Source: an uncultured Streptomyces sp.
GTDB taxonomy: Bacteria > Actinomycetota > Actinomycetes > Streptomycetales > Streptomycetaceae
DNA: 5,226 nucleotides
Assembly: GCA_946480485.1 (NCBI GenBank)
Contig: CAMLJW010000384.1
Location: forward strand, 1 to 5,226
Direction: 5' to 3'
The translations under genes were made by a program, and so were the position numbers. The notes under the pieces were generated by a model. That model saw nothing but the letters and a program-made list of their open reading frames with translations. It was not told the DNA's origin and made no database searches. Shown one piece after another: positions 1 through 5,226 of the stretch (its first letter is position 1; every line of letters starts with the position of its first letter).

Positions 1-1469
1 AAGGGACGGACCACTCCGGCGATGTCCTGGCCCTGCTCATGGCCCTTGCCCGCGACCAGCACGGTGTCGCCGGGCTCGGCCCGGGCGACCGCCGCGGCGA
101 TCGCGGCGGCCCGGTCCTCGAAGACCTGGACCTCACCGCGCTCGTGCGCCGGCACTTCGGCGGCGCCCGCGAGCATCGTGGCGAGGATCGCGAGAGGGTC
201 CTCGGAGCGGGGGTTGTCCGACGTCAGTACGGCGGTGTCGGCGAGACGGGCCGCGGCGGCGCCCATCAGCATCCGCTTGGTCCTGTCCCGGTCGCCACCG
301 CAGCCGAGCACGATGTGGATCTTGCCCTCGGTGACCTTGCGCAGCGCGCGCAGCACCGATTCCACGGCGTCCGTCTTGTGCGCGTAGTCGACGACCGCGA
401 GATAGGGCTGGCCCGCGTCCACGCGCTCCAGGCGGCCCGGTACGCCCGCCACCGCGGCGATGCCGTCGGCCGCGGTCTGCGGGTCGAGCCCGGCGGCGGC
501 GAGGGCGACGATCGCGGCGAGCGTGTTGGCGACGTTGAAGGGGCCCGCGAGCGGCGACCTGGCGGTGATCCGCTCGCCCTTGGGGCCGATCGCCACGAAG
601 GCCGAGTCCATCGGACCCACCTCGACGTCCTCGGCTCGCCAGTCGGCGTCCGGATGCCCCTCGGCGGAAAACGTCATGACGGGGACGGTGGCCTCCTTGA
701 CGAGCCTCCGCCCGTACGCGTCATCGAAGTTGACTACGCCGAGCCTGCTGCGTTTCGGTGTGAAGAGCTCTGCCTTGGCCCGGAAGTAGTCCTCCATGTC
801 GGAGTGGAACTCCATGTGTTCCGGGCTGAGGTTGCTGAAGACCGCGATGTCGAAGACGCAGCCGTCCACGCGGCCGAGGACCAGCGCGTGACTGGAGACC
901 TCCATGGCGACCGCGTCCACGCCGCGCTCACGCATCACGGAGAGCAGGGCCTGGAGGTCGGTGGCTTCGGGGGTGGTGCGTTCCGACTTGATGCGCTCGT
1001 CGCCGATGCGCATCTCGACCGTGCCGATGAGTCCGGTGCTGCGGACCGCCTTGAGGCCGCCCTCGACGAGGTACGCCGTCGTGGTCTTGCCCGACGTGCC
1101 GGTGATGCCGATCTGGAGGAGGTCGCGACCGGGGTGGCCGTAGATCGTGGCCGCCAGTTCGCCCATCTGTCCTCGCGGGTCGTCGACGACGAGGACCGGG
1201 AGGCCGGTCGCGGCGGCGCGCTTCGCGCCGGTCGGGTCCGTGAGTACCGCCGCGGCACCGAGGCCCGCGGCCTGCGGCACGAAGTCGGCACCGTGCACGC
1301 GGGCGCCGGGAAGGGCGGCGTAGAGGTCGCCGGAGCGCACGGCACGGGAGTCGTGCGTGATGCCCCTGACCTCGGCGTCCGCGGGGGCGGTGACACCCAG
1401 CTGATCGGCGAGGTCCGCGAGGCGTGCGGCGGAAACCCGAACCGGCCGCGGCGGTCCCGGAAAGGTCAC
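1..1469 (-). CDS. murE: UDP-N-acetylmuramoyl-tripeptide synthetase MurE, 3' end beyond window
   Basis: MurE is a cytoplasmic Mur ligase that uses ATP to add diaminopimelate to UDP-MurNAc-L-Ala-D-Glu. I translated the minus strand to 489 residues before the edge at base 1; probably about 15-20 C-terminal residues are missing. Visible motifs, numbered from GTG 1469: P-loop GTSGKTTT at 124-131, TTPEATDL at 165-172, EVSSHAL at 190-196, NLSPEHMEFH at 213-222, the likely carbamylated Lys232 in YFRAKAELF, GRLERV at 345-350, DYAHKTDAVE at 361-370, DNPRSEDP at 418-425 and GKGHEQ at 474-479. These cover the N-terminal UDP-binding, central ATPase and C-terminal ligase domains. I chose GTG 1469 because AGAAGGG lies 7 nt upstream. 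The only other in-frame start is GTG 1514, which adds 15 residues and lacks a well-spaced Shine-Dalgarno; an in-frame TGA at 1535-1533 closes the frame beyond it. DNPR is the diaminopimelate-selecting signature. Streptomyces walls contain LL-DAP, so LL-DAP is the inferred substrate. Confidence 0.96.
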   Translation of the reverse strand, partial: MTFPGPPRPVRVSAARLADLADQLGVTAPADAEVRGITHDSRAVRSGDLYAALPGARVHGADFVPQAAGLGAAAVLTDPTGAKRAAATGLPVLVVDDPRGQMGELAATIYGHPGRDLLQIGITGTSGKTTTAYLVEGGLKAVRSTGLIGTVEMRIGDERIKSERTTPEATDLQALLSVMRERGVDAVAMEVSSHALVLGRVDGCVFDIAVFSNLSPEHMEFHSDMEDYFRAKAELFTPKRSRLGVVNFDDAYGRRLVKEATVPVMTFSAEGHPDADWRAEDVEVGPMDSAFVAIGPKGERITARSPLAGPFNVANTLAAIVALAAAGLDPQTAADGIAAVAGVPGRLERVDAGQPYLAVVDYAHKTDAVESVLRALRKVTEGKIHIVLGCGGDRDRTKRMLMGAAAARLADTAVLTSDNPRSEDPLAILATMLAGAAEVPAHERGEVQVFEDRAAAIAAAVARAEPGDTVLVAGKGHEQGQDIAGVVRP

Positions 1470-1603
1470 AGGAACGCCCTTCTGAGTGGTTTGGGACTGA
1501 TCGGCGTGTGGCACGGCGTGAGCGTACCGGGCTCACCCCCGGCAGAGCGAAGCGAGAGGCGGTGCTCTGGGTGGTTCCGCGGGGCGGCGATGATCGTGGT
1601 CAC
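1466..1603 (-). other. 45-codon reading frame upstream of murE: coupled leader ORF or frameshifted murE extension
   Basis: Starting at GTG 1603-1601, a frame of 45 codons begins MTTIIAAPRNHPEHR and ends in PLRRAFL. Its stop, TGA 1468-1466, overlaps the murE start GTG 1469 as GTGA. An AGGA sits 8 nt before the GTG, a plausible Shine-Dalgarno. The frame is also open far upstream inside ftsI, but that part is an out-of-frame shadow. Residues 26-29 read GTLT. If one base is added near 1518, the text continues as AVPHADQSQTTQKG straight into the MurE frame. From memory, unverified, some Streptomyces MurE entries carry an N-terminal extension of just this kind (MTTI..., GTLTAVPHADQSQTTQKG). The stretch may therefore be an extended murE 5' end with a one-base deletion, real or a sequencing error. 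It may instead be a short upstream ORF coupled to murE. I recognise no domain in the peptide. Confidence 0.35.
1477..1483 (-). promoter_or_regulatory. Ribosome binding site for murE start GTG 1469
   Basis: The minus strand reads AGAAGGG, then 7 nt, then GTG at 1469-1467. This is the best-spaced Shine-Dalgarno near the murE 5' end and is why I prefer 1469 over GTG 1514. For GTG 1514, the nearest purine run (GGGGGTGAG, 1540-1532) is 17 nt away, which is too far. Confidence 0.6.
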
Positions 1604-1653
1604 GAGTCGGTTCCTGGTAGGTGTTCCGGATGGTGCGGACGTGCCGATGCCGA

Positions 1654-3603
1654 TCAGGGCGTGAAGGTGACCGGCAGTCTGGCGGCCTCGGCGCCCGTGG
1701 GCGGCACCTGGAGGGTCTTCAGCGCGAACTCCAGGACCTTCTTGTAGATGGGCCCGCAGATCTGACCGCCGAAGTAGCTGCCCCTGGTGGCGTTCTGGAT
1801 GGCGCAGTACACGGTCACCCGGGGGTTGTCCGCGGGGGCGAACCCGGCGAACGACGAGGTGTAGCCACGGTAGCGGCCGGTGGCCGGATCCACACGGTTG
1901 GCCGTGCCCGTCTTGCCCGCGACGCGGTAGCCCGGAATGCGCGCCTTGGTGCCGGTGCCCTCCTCGTCGTCCACGACGGACTCCAGCATCTGCGCCAGGG
2001 TCTTCGCCGTCTTCTCGCTCACGACCCTTGTGCTCTTCGGCTTGGGTGCGGGCGTGAAGCGGCCGTCGGGTCCCCTGGTGCCTCGTACGAGAGTCGGCTC
2101 GATGCGTACACCGCCGTTCGCGATCGTCGAGTAGACGGAGGCCGCCTGCATCGCGTTGATGGAGAAGCCCTGGCCGAAAGGGATCGTGTACTGCTGCGAG
2201 GTCGACCACTTCTCGGGGGGCGCGAGGAGGCCCGCCGTCTCGCCGGGGAAGCCGAGCCCGGTGTCACGGCCGATGCCGAACCTGCGCAGATACGAGTAGA
2301 GGACCCGGTTGGCCGCCTTCTGCGTCTTGCCGAGCTGGCCCGTCGCCAGGATGGTACCGATGTTGCTGGACTTGGCGAGCACGCCGTTGAGCGTCAGGTA
2401 CCAGGTCGGGTGGTTGATGTCGTCCTTGAAGAGCCGGTCGCCGCGGTGCAGCCGGTTGGGCACCGTCACATGTGTCGATGGCGTGGCGACGTTCTCCTCC
2501 AGGACGGCGGCCATCGACATGACCTTGGCGGTGGAGCCGGGTTCGTACGCGTCCTGAAGGGCCGCGTTGCCGAGCGCCGAGGGGTCGGCCTTCGACACGT
2601 CGTTCGGGTCGAAGCCGGGCGAGTCGGCCAGCGCGAGGACCTCGCCGGTCCTGTTGTCCTGCACCATCACATAGCCGCGGTCCGCCTTGGACTTCCTCAC
2701 CTGCTCGGTGATGGCGTTCTGCGCGGCCCACTGGATGTCGCGGTCGATGGTCAGCTCTACCCGGGAACCGGCCACGGCGGGCGTCTCGGTGCTGTCCGCG
2801 GTCGGGACCTGGCGGCCGCCGGACTGGGCGTAGCGGATCTTGCCGTCCTCGCCGGACAGCTCCTTGTCCAGCTGCAGCTCGATGCCGCCGCCGCCCTCGC
2901 CGTCGGCGTTGACCCAGCCCAGTATCCCGGCGCCGAGATCGCCGTTCGGATAGACCCGCTTGCTGCTGGGCTCCTGGAAGACGCCCGCGAGGACGTTCAC
3001 AGCCGTCTCGTCCTGCCCGGCCTTGTCGGCGAGCGTGCTCTTCAGGTCCTTGATCTGCGTCCAGACCTGCGGGGTCTGGCGGCGGGCGAGCAGGACGTAC
3101 CGGGTGCCCCTGGTCCGGAGCTTGTGGGCGAGTTCGGCGGGGTCCCTGCCGAGGATCGGGGCGAGCAGCGCGGCGGCCTGCTCGGGCGCGTCGCCACTCT
3201 TCGTCGCCTTCGGCGTGAACATCGTCGGGTCGGCCGTGATGTCGTTCGCGTCCACGCTGATCGCCAGGTCCACGCCGTTGCGGTCGGTGATCCCGCCGCG
3301 CTCGGCGGTCACGGTGCGGCTGAGGTAGCGGTTCTGTTCGGCCTTGGCCGTGTACGCGCTCGCGTCGACCGCCTGCACCTGGAGCAGCCGCACCACGAAG
3401 GCGAGCATCACCAGGGTGAGGGCGAGACTGACCAGGCGGAGCCGGGGACGGGGGCTGCCGAGCCGGATGGTGCGCGGGCCCTGCGAGCCGGGCGGAGCCG
3501 CGCGGCGCGCGGGGTGGGCGCCCAGGCCGGGGCGCCCACTGCCTGGGCGTACGGGCCTCGCGGGCGACGGCACCCGGCGGCGCGGGGGTTCCCTGTCGGA
3601 CAC
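1654..3603 (-). CDS. ftsI: Septal peptidoglycan D,D-transpeptidase FtsI (class B penicillin-binding protein)
   Basis: FtsI crosslinks septal peptidoglycan on the outer face of the membrane and is a beta-lactam target; FtsW is its glycosyltransferase partner. Numbering from GTG 3603 gives 649 residues: a Pro/Arg-rich cytoplasmic tail (1-53), one membrane anchor at about 54-76, a pedestal region with RGGITDRNG (102-110), then the transpeptidase domain. All three catalytic motifs are intact: STAK with nucleophile Ser357 and Lys360, SSN at 412-414, and KTGTA at 564-568. No PASTA domain follows. The upstream in-frame GTG at 3612 would add three residues and form a GTGA overlap with the ftsL stop. 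Its purine run touches the start codon, whereas GGAAGG is 8 nt from GTG 3603, so I chose the latter. Only two cysteines occur, 16 residues apart in the outer domain. Tight spacing to ftsL implies coupled translation. In Streptomyces, FtsI acts mainly in sporulation septation rather than hyphal growth. Confidence 0.96.
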   Translation of the reverse strand: MSDREPPRRRVPSPARPVRPGSGRPGLGAHPARRAAPPGSQGPRTIRLGSPRPRLRLVSLALTLVMLAFVVRLLQVQAVDASAYTAKAEQNRYLSRTVTAERGGITDRNGVDLAISVDANDITADPTMFTPKATKSGDAPEQAAALLAPILGRDPAELAHKLRTRGTRYVLLARRQTPQVWTQIKDLKSTLADKAGQDETAVNVLAGVFQEPSSKRVYPNGDLGAGILGWVNADGEGGGGIELQLDKELSGEDGKIRYAQSGGRQVPTADSTETPAVAGSRVELTIDRDIQWAAQNAITEQVRKSKADRGYVMVQDNRTGEVLALADSPGFDPNDVSKADPSALGNAALQDAYEPGSTAKVMSMAAVLEENVATPSTHVTVPNRLHRGDRLFKDDINHPTWYLTLNGVLAKSSNIGTILATGQLGKTQKAANRVLYSYLRRFGIGRDTGLGFPGETAGLLAPPEKWSTSQQYTIPFGQGFSINAMQAASVYSTIANGGVRIEPTLVRGTRGPDGRFTPAPKPKSTRVVSEKTAKTLAQMLESVVDDEEGTGTKARIPGYRVAGKTGTANRVDPATGRYRGYTSSFAGFAPADNPRVTVYCAIQNATRGSYFGGQICGPIYKKVLEFALKTLQVPPTGAEAARLPVTFTP

Positions 3604-3608
3604 TTCCG

Positions 3609-4193
3609 TCACCTTCCGGGGGTCGTGGAGAGCTGCGTGGGCGCAGTGGGGGACTTGGCCTGGGTGGGGGCCTGCGTGGCCGAGGCAGGGGCCTGCGTTA
3701 CGGGCTTTGCCTTCGGGAGGGTGGTCGGGGTCTTTGAGGAGGTGGTCGGGGTGGCCGTCGACGTCGAGGCCGGCGCGGGCGCGAGCACCTCGGGCGGGGG
3801 CACCCTGGGGACGCGTGCCGACGACTGCCTGGCCGCGGCGCTGGGAACGCCTCGTACCGTGCCGTCGGGATCCAGGAAGGCGGGGTCGCCGCCGGGCACC
3901 ATGCCCAGCTCGCGGGCGCGGCGCTGGAGGGCGTCGGGGGCGGAGTAGGCGTCCACGTCCCGCTGGACCGCCTGCTCCTCGTCGGTGAGGCTCTTGGTGT
4001 CCTTCTGGAGGTCGTCGAGCTTGAACGCCCCTGCGCTGAGGGCGGAGTTCAGCAGGAGCAGTGCGATGAGGCCGCCCCCCAGGAGGAGCACGACGAGGAC
4101 GACGAAGGGGGTACGGGCGGCCTGACCCGAGCGGGCCGGGATGAGCCGGGCGAGCCGGGCGGCCCGCCCCCTCAGTCGGGGTTTCCTACTCAC
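3609..4193 (-). CDS. ftsL: Cell division protein FtsL, actinobacterial type
   Basis: FtsL is a small bitopic divisome protein. With FtsQ and FtsB/DivIC it forms a periplasm-side complex that recruits and activates FtsW-FtsI. This 194-residue protein has a basic cytoplasmic N-terminus (1-27, rich in Arg/Lys), one strong membrane helix at about 29-50, and a short charged helical segment at about 57-83 (KLDDLQKDTKSLTDEEQAVQ) suited to coiled-coil pairing. A PDALQRRARELGMVPG block at 86-101 resembles the conserved FtsL/DivIC-like element. From about 117 to the end is a low-complexity Pro/Thr/Ala/Ser tail with two short tandem repeats. Sequence similarity in this family is weak, so the name rests mainly on topology and on position between rsmH and ftsI. 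The GTG start at 4193 is preceded by GGGGAGG. The gene begins 21 nt after rsmH ends, and its stop lies 5 nt before the preferred ftsI start. In Streptomyces, FtsL matters chiefly for sporulation septa. Confidence 0.9.
   Translation of the reverse strand: MSRKPRLRGRAARLARLIPARSGQAARTPFVVLVVLLLGGGLIALLLLNSALSAGAFKLDDLQKDTKSLTDEEQAVQRDVDAYSAPDALQRRARELGMVPGGDPAFLDPDGTVRGVPSAAARQSSARVPRVPPPEVLAPAPASTSTATPTTSSKTPTTLPKAKPVTQAPASATQAPTQAKSPTAPTQLSTTPGR
3612..3617 (-). promoter_or_regulatory. Ribosome binding site deciding the ftsI start
   Basis: The minus strand reads GGAAGG at 3617-3612, inside the last codons of ftsL, followed by 8 nt and GTG 3603-3601. The same purines directly abut, and partly overlap, the alternative GTG at 3612-3610, leaving no spacing for that start. 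Confidence 0.5.
3667..3698. repeat. Direct repeat, 11 bp with 21-bp period, in the FtsL tail
   Basis: The plus-strand unit GGGGCCTGCGT occurs at 3667-3677 and again at 3688-3698. In ftsL it encodes TQAP at residues 166-169 and 173-176, so the period is exactly seven codons. Confidence 0.8.
3721..3752. repeat. Second 11-bp direct repeat with 21-bp period in the FtsL tail
   Basis: The plus-strand unit GTGGTCGGGGT occurs at 3721-3731 and 3742-3752. It encodes TPTT at FtsL residues 148-151 and 155-158. The seven-codon period matches the neighbouring TQAP repeat, though the unit is different. Confidence 0.8.
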
Positions 4194-4197
4194 TCGC

Positions 4198-4206
4198 CCT
4201 CCCCTT
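4198..4206 (-). promoter_or_regulatory. Ribosome binding site of ftsL
   Basis: A strong purine run, AAGGGGAGG on the minus strand, fills the rsmH-ftsL gap and ends 4 nt before GTG 4193. It supports this GTG as the start. Confidence 0.55.
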
Positions 4207-4214
4207 CTTGTGCC

Positions 4215-5171
4215 TCATTCGGCGTCCTGCCTGATGCGCTGTGCACCGCGCAGCCGCGCCGGCGCGGCCCGCCGGTTCTCCGCGACCTCCTCCTCCGTCG
4301 GGAGTTCGGCGCCGCGCGTCAGCAGCTTGAGCCGGGGCTGGTAGCGCTCGGGCACGACCGGCAGTCCGGGCGGGGCGGTGGAGGCGGCGCCGGCCACGAG
4401 TACCTGTTTGACCAGCCGGTCCTCGAGCGAGTGGTACGACAGGACAGCGATCCGCCCCCCGACGGCGAGCGCCCGCACGGCCGCGGGGATCGCCGTTTTC
4501 AGGACGGCGAGTTCGCCGTTTACCTCGATACGCAGCGCCTGGAAGGTGCGCTTGGCGGGGTTGCCCCCGGTGCGCTTGGCCGCCTGCGGCAGCGAGTCGC
4601 GGACCAGCTCGACCAGGCGCGCGCTGTTACTGAAGGGCTCCTTCGCACGCTCGCGCACGATCGCGGACACGATCCGCTTGGCCTGCTTCTCCTCGCCGTA
4701 CGCCCTGAGGATCCGTACGAGTTCACCCGCCGGGTAGGTGTTGAGCACCTCGGCCGCGCTGATGCCGGTCGTCTGGTCCATGCGCATGTCCAGGGGAGCG
4801 TCCTGGGCGTACGCGAATCCGCGGTCCGCCTCGTCGAGCTGCATGGAGGAGACGCCGAGGTCGAAGAGGACACCCTGGACGCGCGGGAGGCCGAGCCGGT
4901 CGAGTACGTCGGGGAGTTCGTCGTAGACCGCGTGCACCAGGGTGACGCGGTCACCGAAGGGCGCGAGCCGCTCACCGGCCAGGCGCAGCGCCTCCTTGTC
5001 GCGGTCCAGGGCGACGAGGCGGGCCTCGGGGAAGCGGGTGAGCAGTGCCTCGCTGTGGCCGCCGAGGCCCAGGGTGCAGTCGACGACGACCGCTCCGGGC
5101 CGCTGAAGGGCGGGGGCCAACAGGTCCAGGCACCGCTGGAGCATCACCGGGACATGTCGACTCTGGCTCAA
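4215..5171 (-). CDS. rsmH: 16S rRNA (cytosine(1402)-N(4))-methyltransferase RsmH (MraW)
   Basis: RsmH uses S-adenosylmethionine to methylate N4 of 16S rRNA C1402, in the decoding centre of the 30S subunit. The 318-residue product has the family's usual length and motifs: HVPVML near the N-terminus (6-11), the SAM-binding loop [10 protein letters not shown] (31-40), LDRD (55-58), DLGVSS (104-109), PLDMRMD (126-132), the helical insert that recognises RNA at about 135-215 with [12 protein letters not shown] at 207-218, and SYHSLEDR (245-252). The start is TTG 5171-5169. An in-frame TGA three codons upstream rules out a longer form, and the next start (Met10) would remove the conserved HVPV. GAGAGG lies 5 nt before the TTG. 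The gene heads the division cluster segment seen here, and ftsL follows after 21 nt, so co-transcription is likely. Confidence 0.97.
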   Translation of the reverse strand: MSQSRHVPVMLQRCLDLLAPALQRPGAVVVDCTLGLGGHSEALLTRFPEARLVALDRDKEALRLAGERLAPFGDRVTLVHAVYDELPDVLDRLGLPRVQGVLFDLGVSSMQLDEADRGFAYAQDAPLDMRMDQTTGISAAEVLNTYPAGELVRILRAYGEEKQAKRIVSAIVRERAKEPFSNSARLVELVRDSLPQAAKRTGGNPAKRTFQALRIEVNGELAVLKTAIPAAVRALAVGGRIAVLSYHSLEDRLVKQVLVAGAASTAPPGLPVVPERYQPRLKLLTRGAELPTEEEVAENRRAAPARLRGAQRIRQDAE

Positions 5172-5175
5172 GGGG

Positions 5176-5182
5176 CCCTCTC
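5176..5182 (-). promoter_or_regulatory. Ribosome binding site of rsmH, supporting a TTG start
   Basis: GAGAGGG on the minus strand ends 4 nt before TTG 5171. With the in-frame TGA at 5183-5181, which this site overlaps, it fixes the rsmH start at the rare TTG codon. Confidence 0.6.
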
Positions 5183-5186
5183 AGAT

Positions 5187-5210
5187 CCGGCGGGCCGTAC
5201 ACACCGCCGG
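5187..5210. repeat. GC-rich inverted repeat just upstream of the rsmH ribosome binding site
   Basis: CCGGCGG at 5187-5193 pairs perfectly with CCGCCGG at 5204-5210 across a 10-nt loop. All seven pairs are G-C. There is no T run after it on either strand, so it is not a classical intrinsic terminator. In the transcript it would sit about 4 nt before the Shine-Dalgarno of rsmH and might affect leader structure. In a sequence this GC-rich a chance origin is possible. No convincing -35/-10 pair is visible in the 55 nt available. Confidence 0.5.
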
Positions 5211-5226
5211 GTCCCCGCCCGCCCCG

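Noticed and set aside
1521..1526. Possible -10 element TACGCT for a separate murE promoter on the minus strand
   Set aside because: No credible -35 element lies 16-19 nt upstream, and TANNNT hexamers are frequent by chance.
928..1536. Minus-strand 202-codon frame overlapping the murE 5' region
   Set aside because: Extremely Arg/Pro-rich shadow in another frame of murE. The murE frame over the same bases holds the P-loop and substrate-binding motifs.
1527..1542. Possible terminator before murE
   Set aside because: The stem is only 5 bp with a 6-nt loop and has no T tract, so it is too weak to call a terminator.
39..1664. 541-codon plus-strand open frame opposite murE
   Set aside because: It lies antisense to a murE with complete catalytic motifs. 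Its product is an Arg/Gly/His/Glu/Val-rich string with no recognisable motif, as expected of an antisense frame in a gene with very high third-position GC.
1621..3948. 775-codon plus-strand open frame opposite ftsI and ftsL
   Set aside because: It spans two real minus-strand genes and the gap after ftsI, shows no domain, and is explained by the lack of stop codons in GC-rich antisense frames.

Overview
The window is high-GC actinobacterial chromosome, almost certainly Streptomyces or a very close relative. The evidence is the strong G/C bias at third codon positions, the RsmH, FtsL, FtsI and MurE protein sequences, and the gene order. It is part of the conserved division and cell wall (dcw) cluster. 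All genes lie on the minus strand, so they are transcribed from high to low coordinates. The order is rsmH (5171-4215), ftsL (4193-3609), ftsI (about 3603-1654) and murE (1469 to the window edge). In Streptomyces, murF, mraY, murD, ftsW, murG, ftsQ and ftsZ are expected to follow beyond base 1. I see no mobile element, tRNA, rRNA or CRISPR array.

Layout: bases 5172-5226 are a short GC-rich leader with a 7-bp inverted repeat and the rsmH ribosome binding site. rsmH is complete and starts with TTG. After a 21-nt gap comes ftsL, which starts with GTG and has an unusually Pro/Thr/Ala-rich outer tail. ftsI follows with overlapping or nearly overlapping starts and stops. A 184-nt spacer (1470-1653) separates ftsI from murE. 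The spacer is not empty: it carries a 45-codon reading frame with its own plausible Shine-Dalgarno sequence, ending in a GTGA overlap with the murE start. I read it either as a translationally coupled leader ORF or as a 5' extension of murE that has lost one base. murE runs off the window and lacks only its last few residues.

How the genes fit together: RsmH tunes the ribosomal P site by methylating 16S rRNA C1402. FtsL is the bitopic divisome scaffold that works with FtsQ and DivIC/FtsB and helps activate septal synthesis. FtsI is the septal peptidoglycan transpeptidase. MurE adds diaminopimelate to the UDP-MurNAc dipeptide in the cytoplasm, supplying the residue whose side chain FtsI later crosslinks. 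Tight spacing from rsmH to ftsI implies co-transcription and translational coupling. No TAA trinucleotide is visible on the plus strand, so none of these minus-strand genes has a TTA codon and bldA control of translation is not expected.

I found no new biological system; this is a core housekeeping region. The points most worth a second look are the broken-looking 5' end of murE, the 21-bp-periodic Pro/Thr tail of FtsL, and the single pair of cysteines in FtsI.
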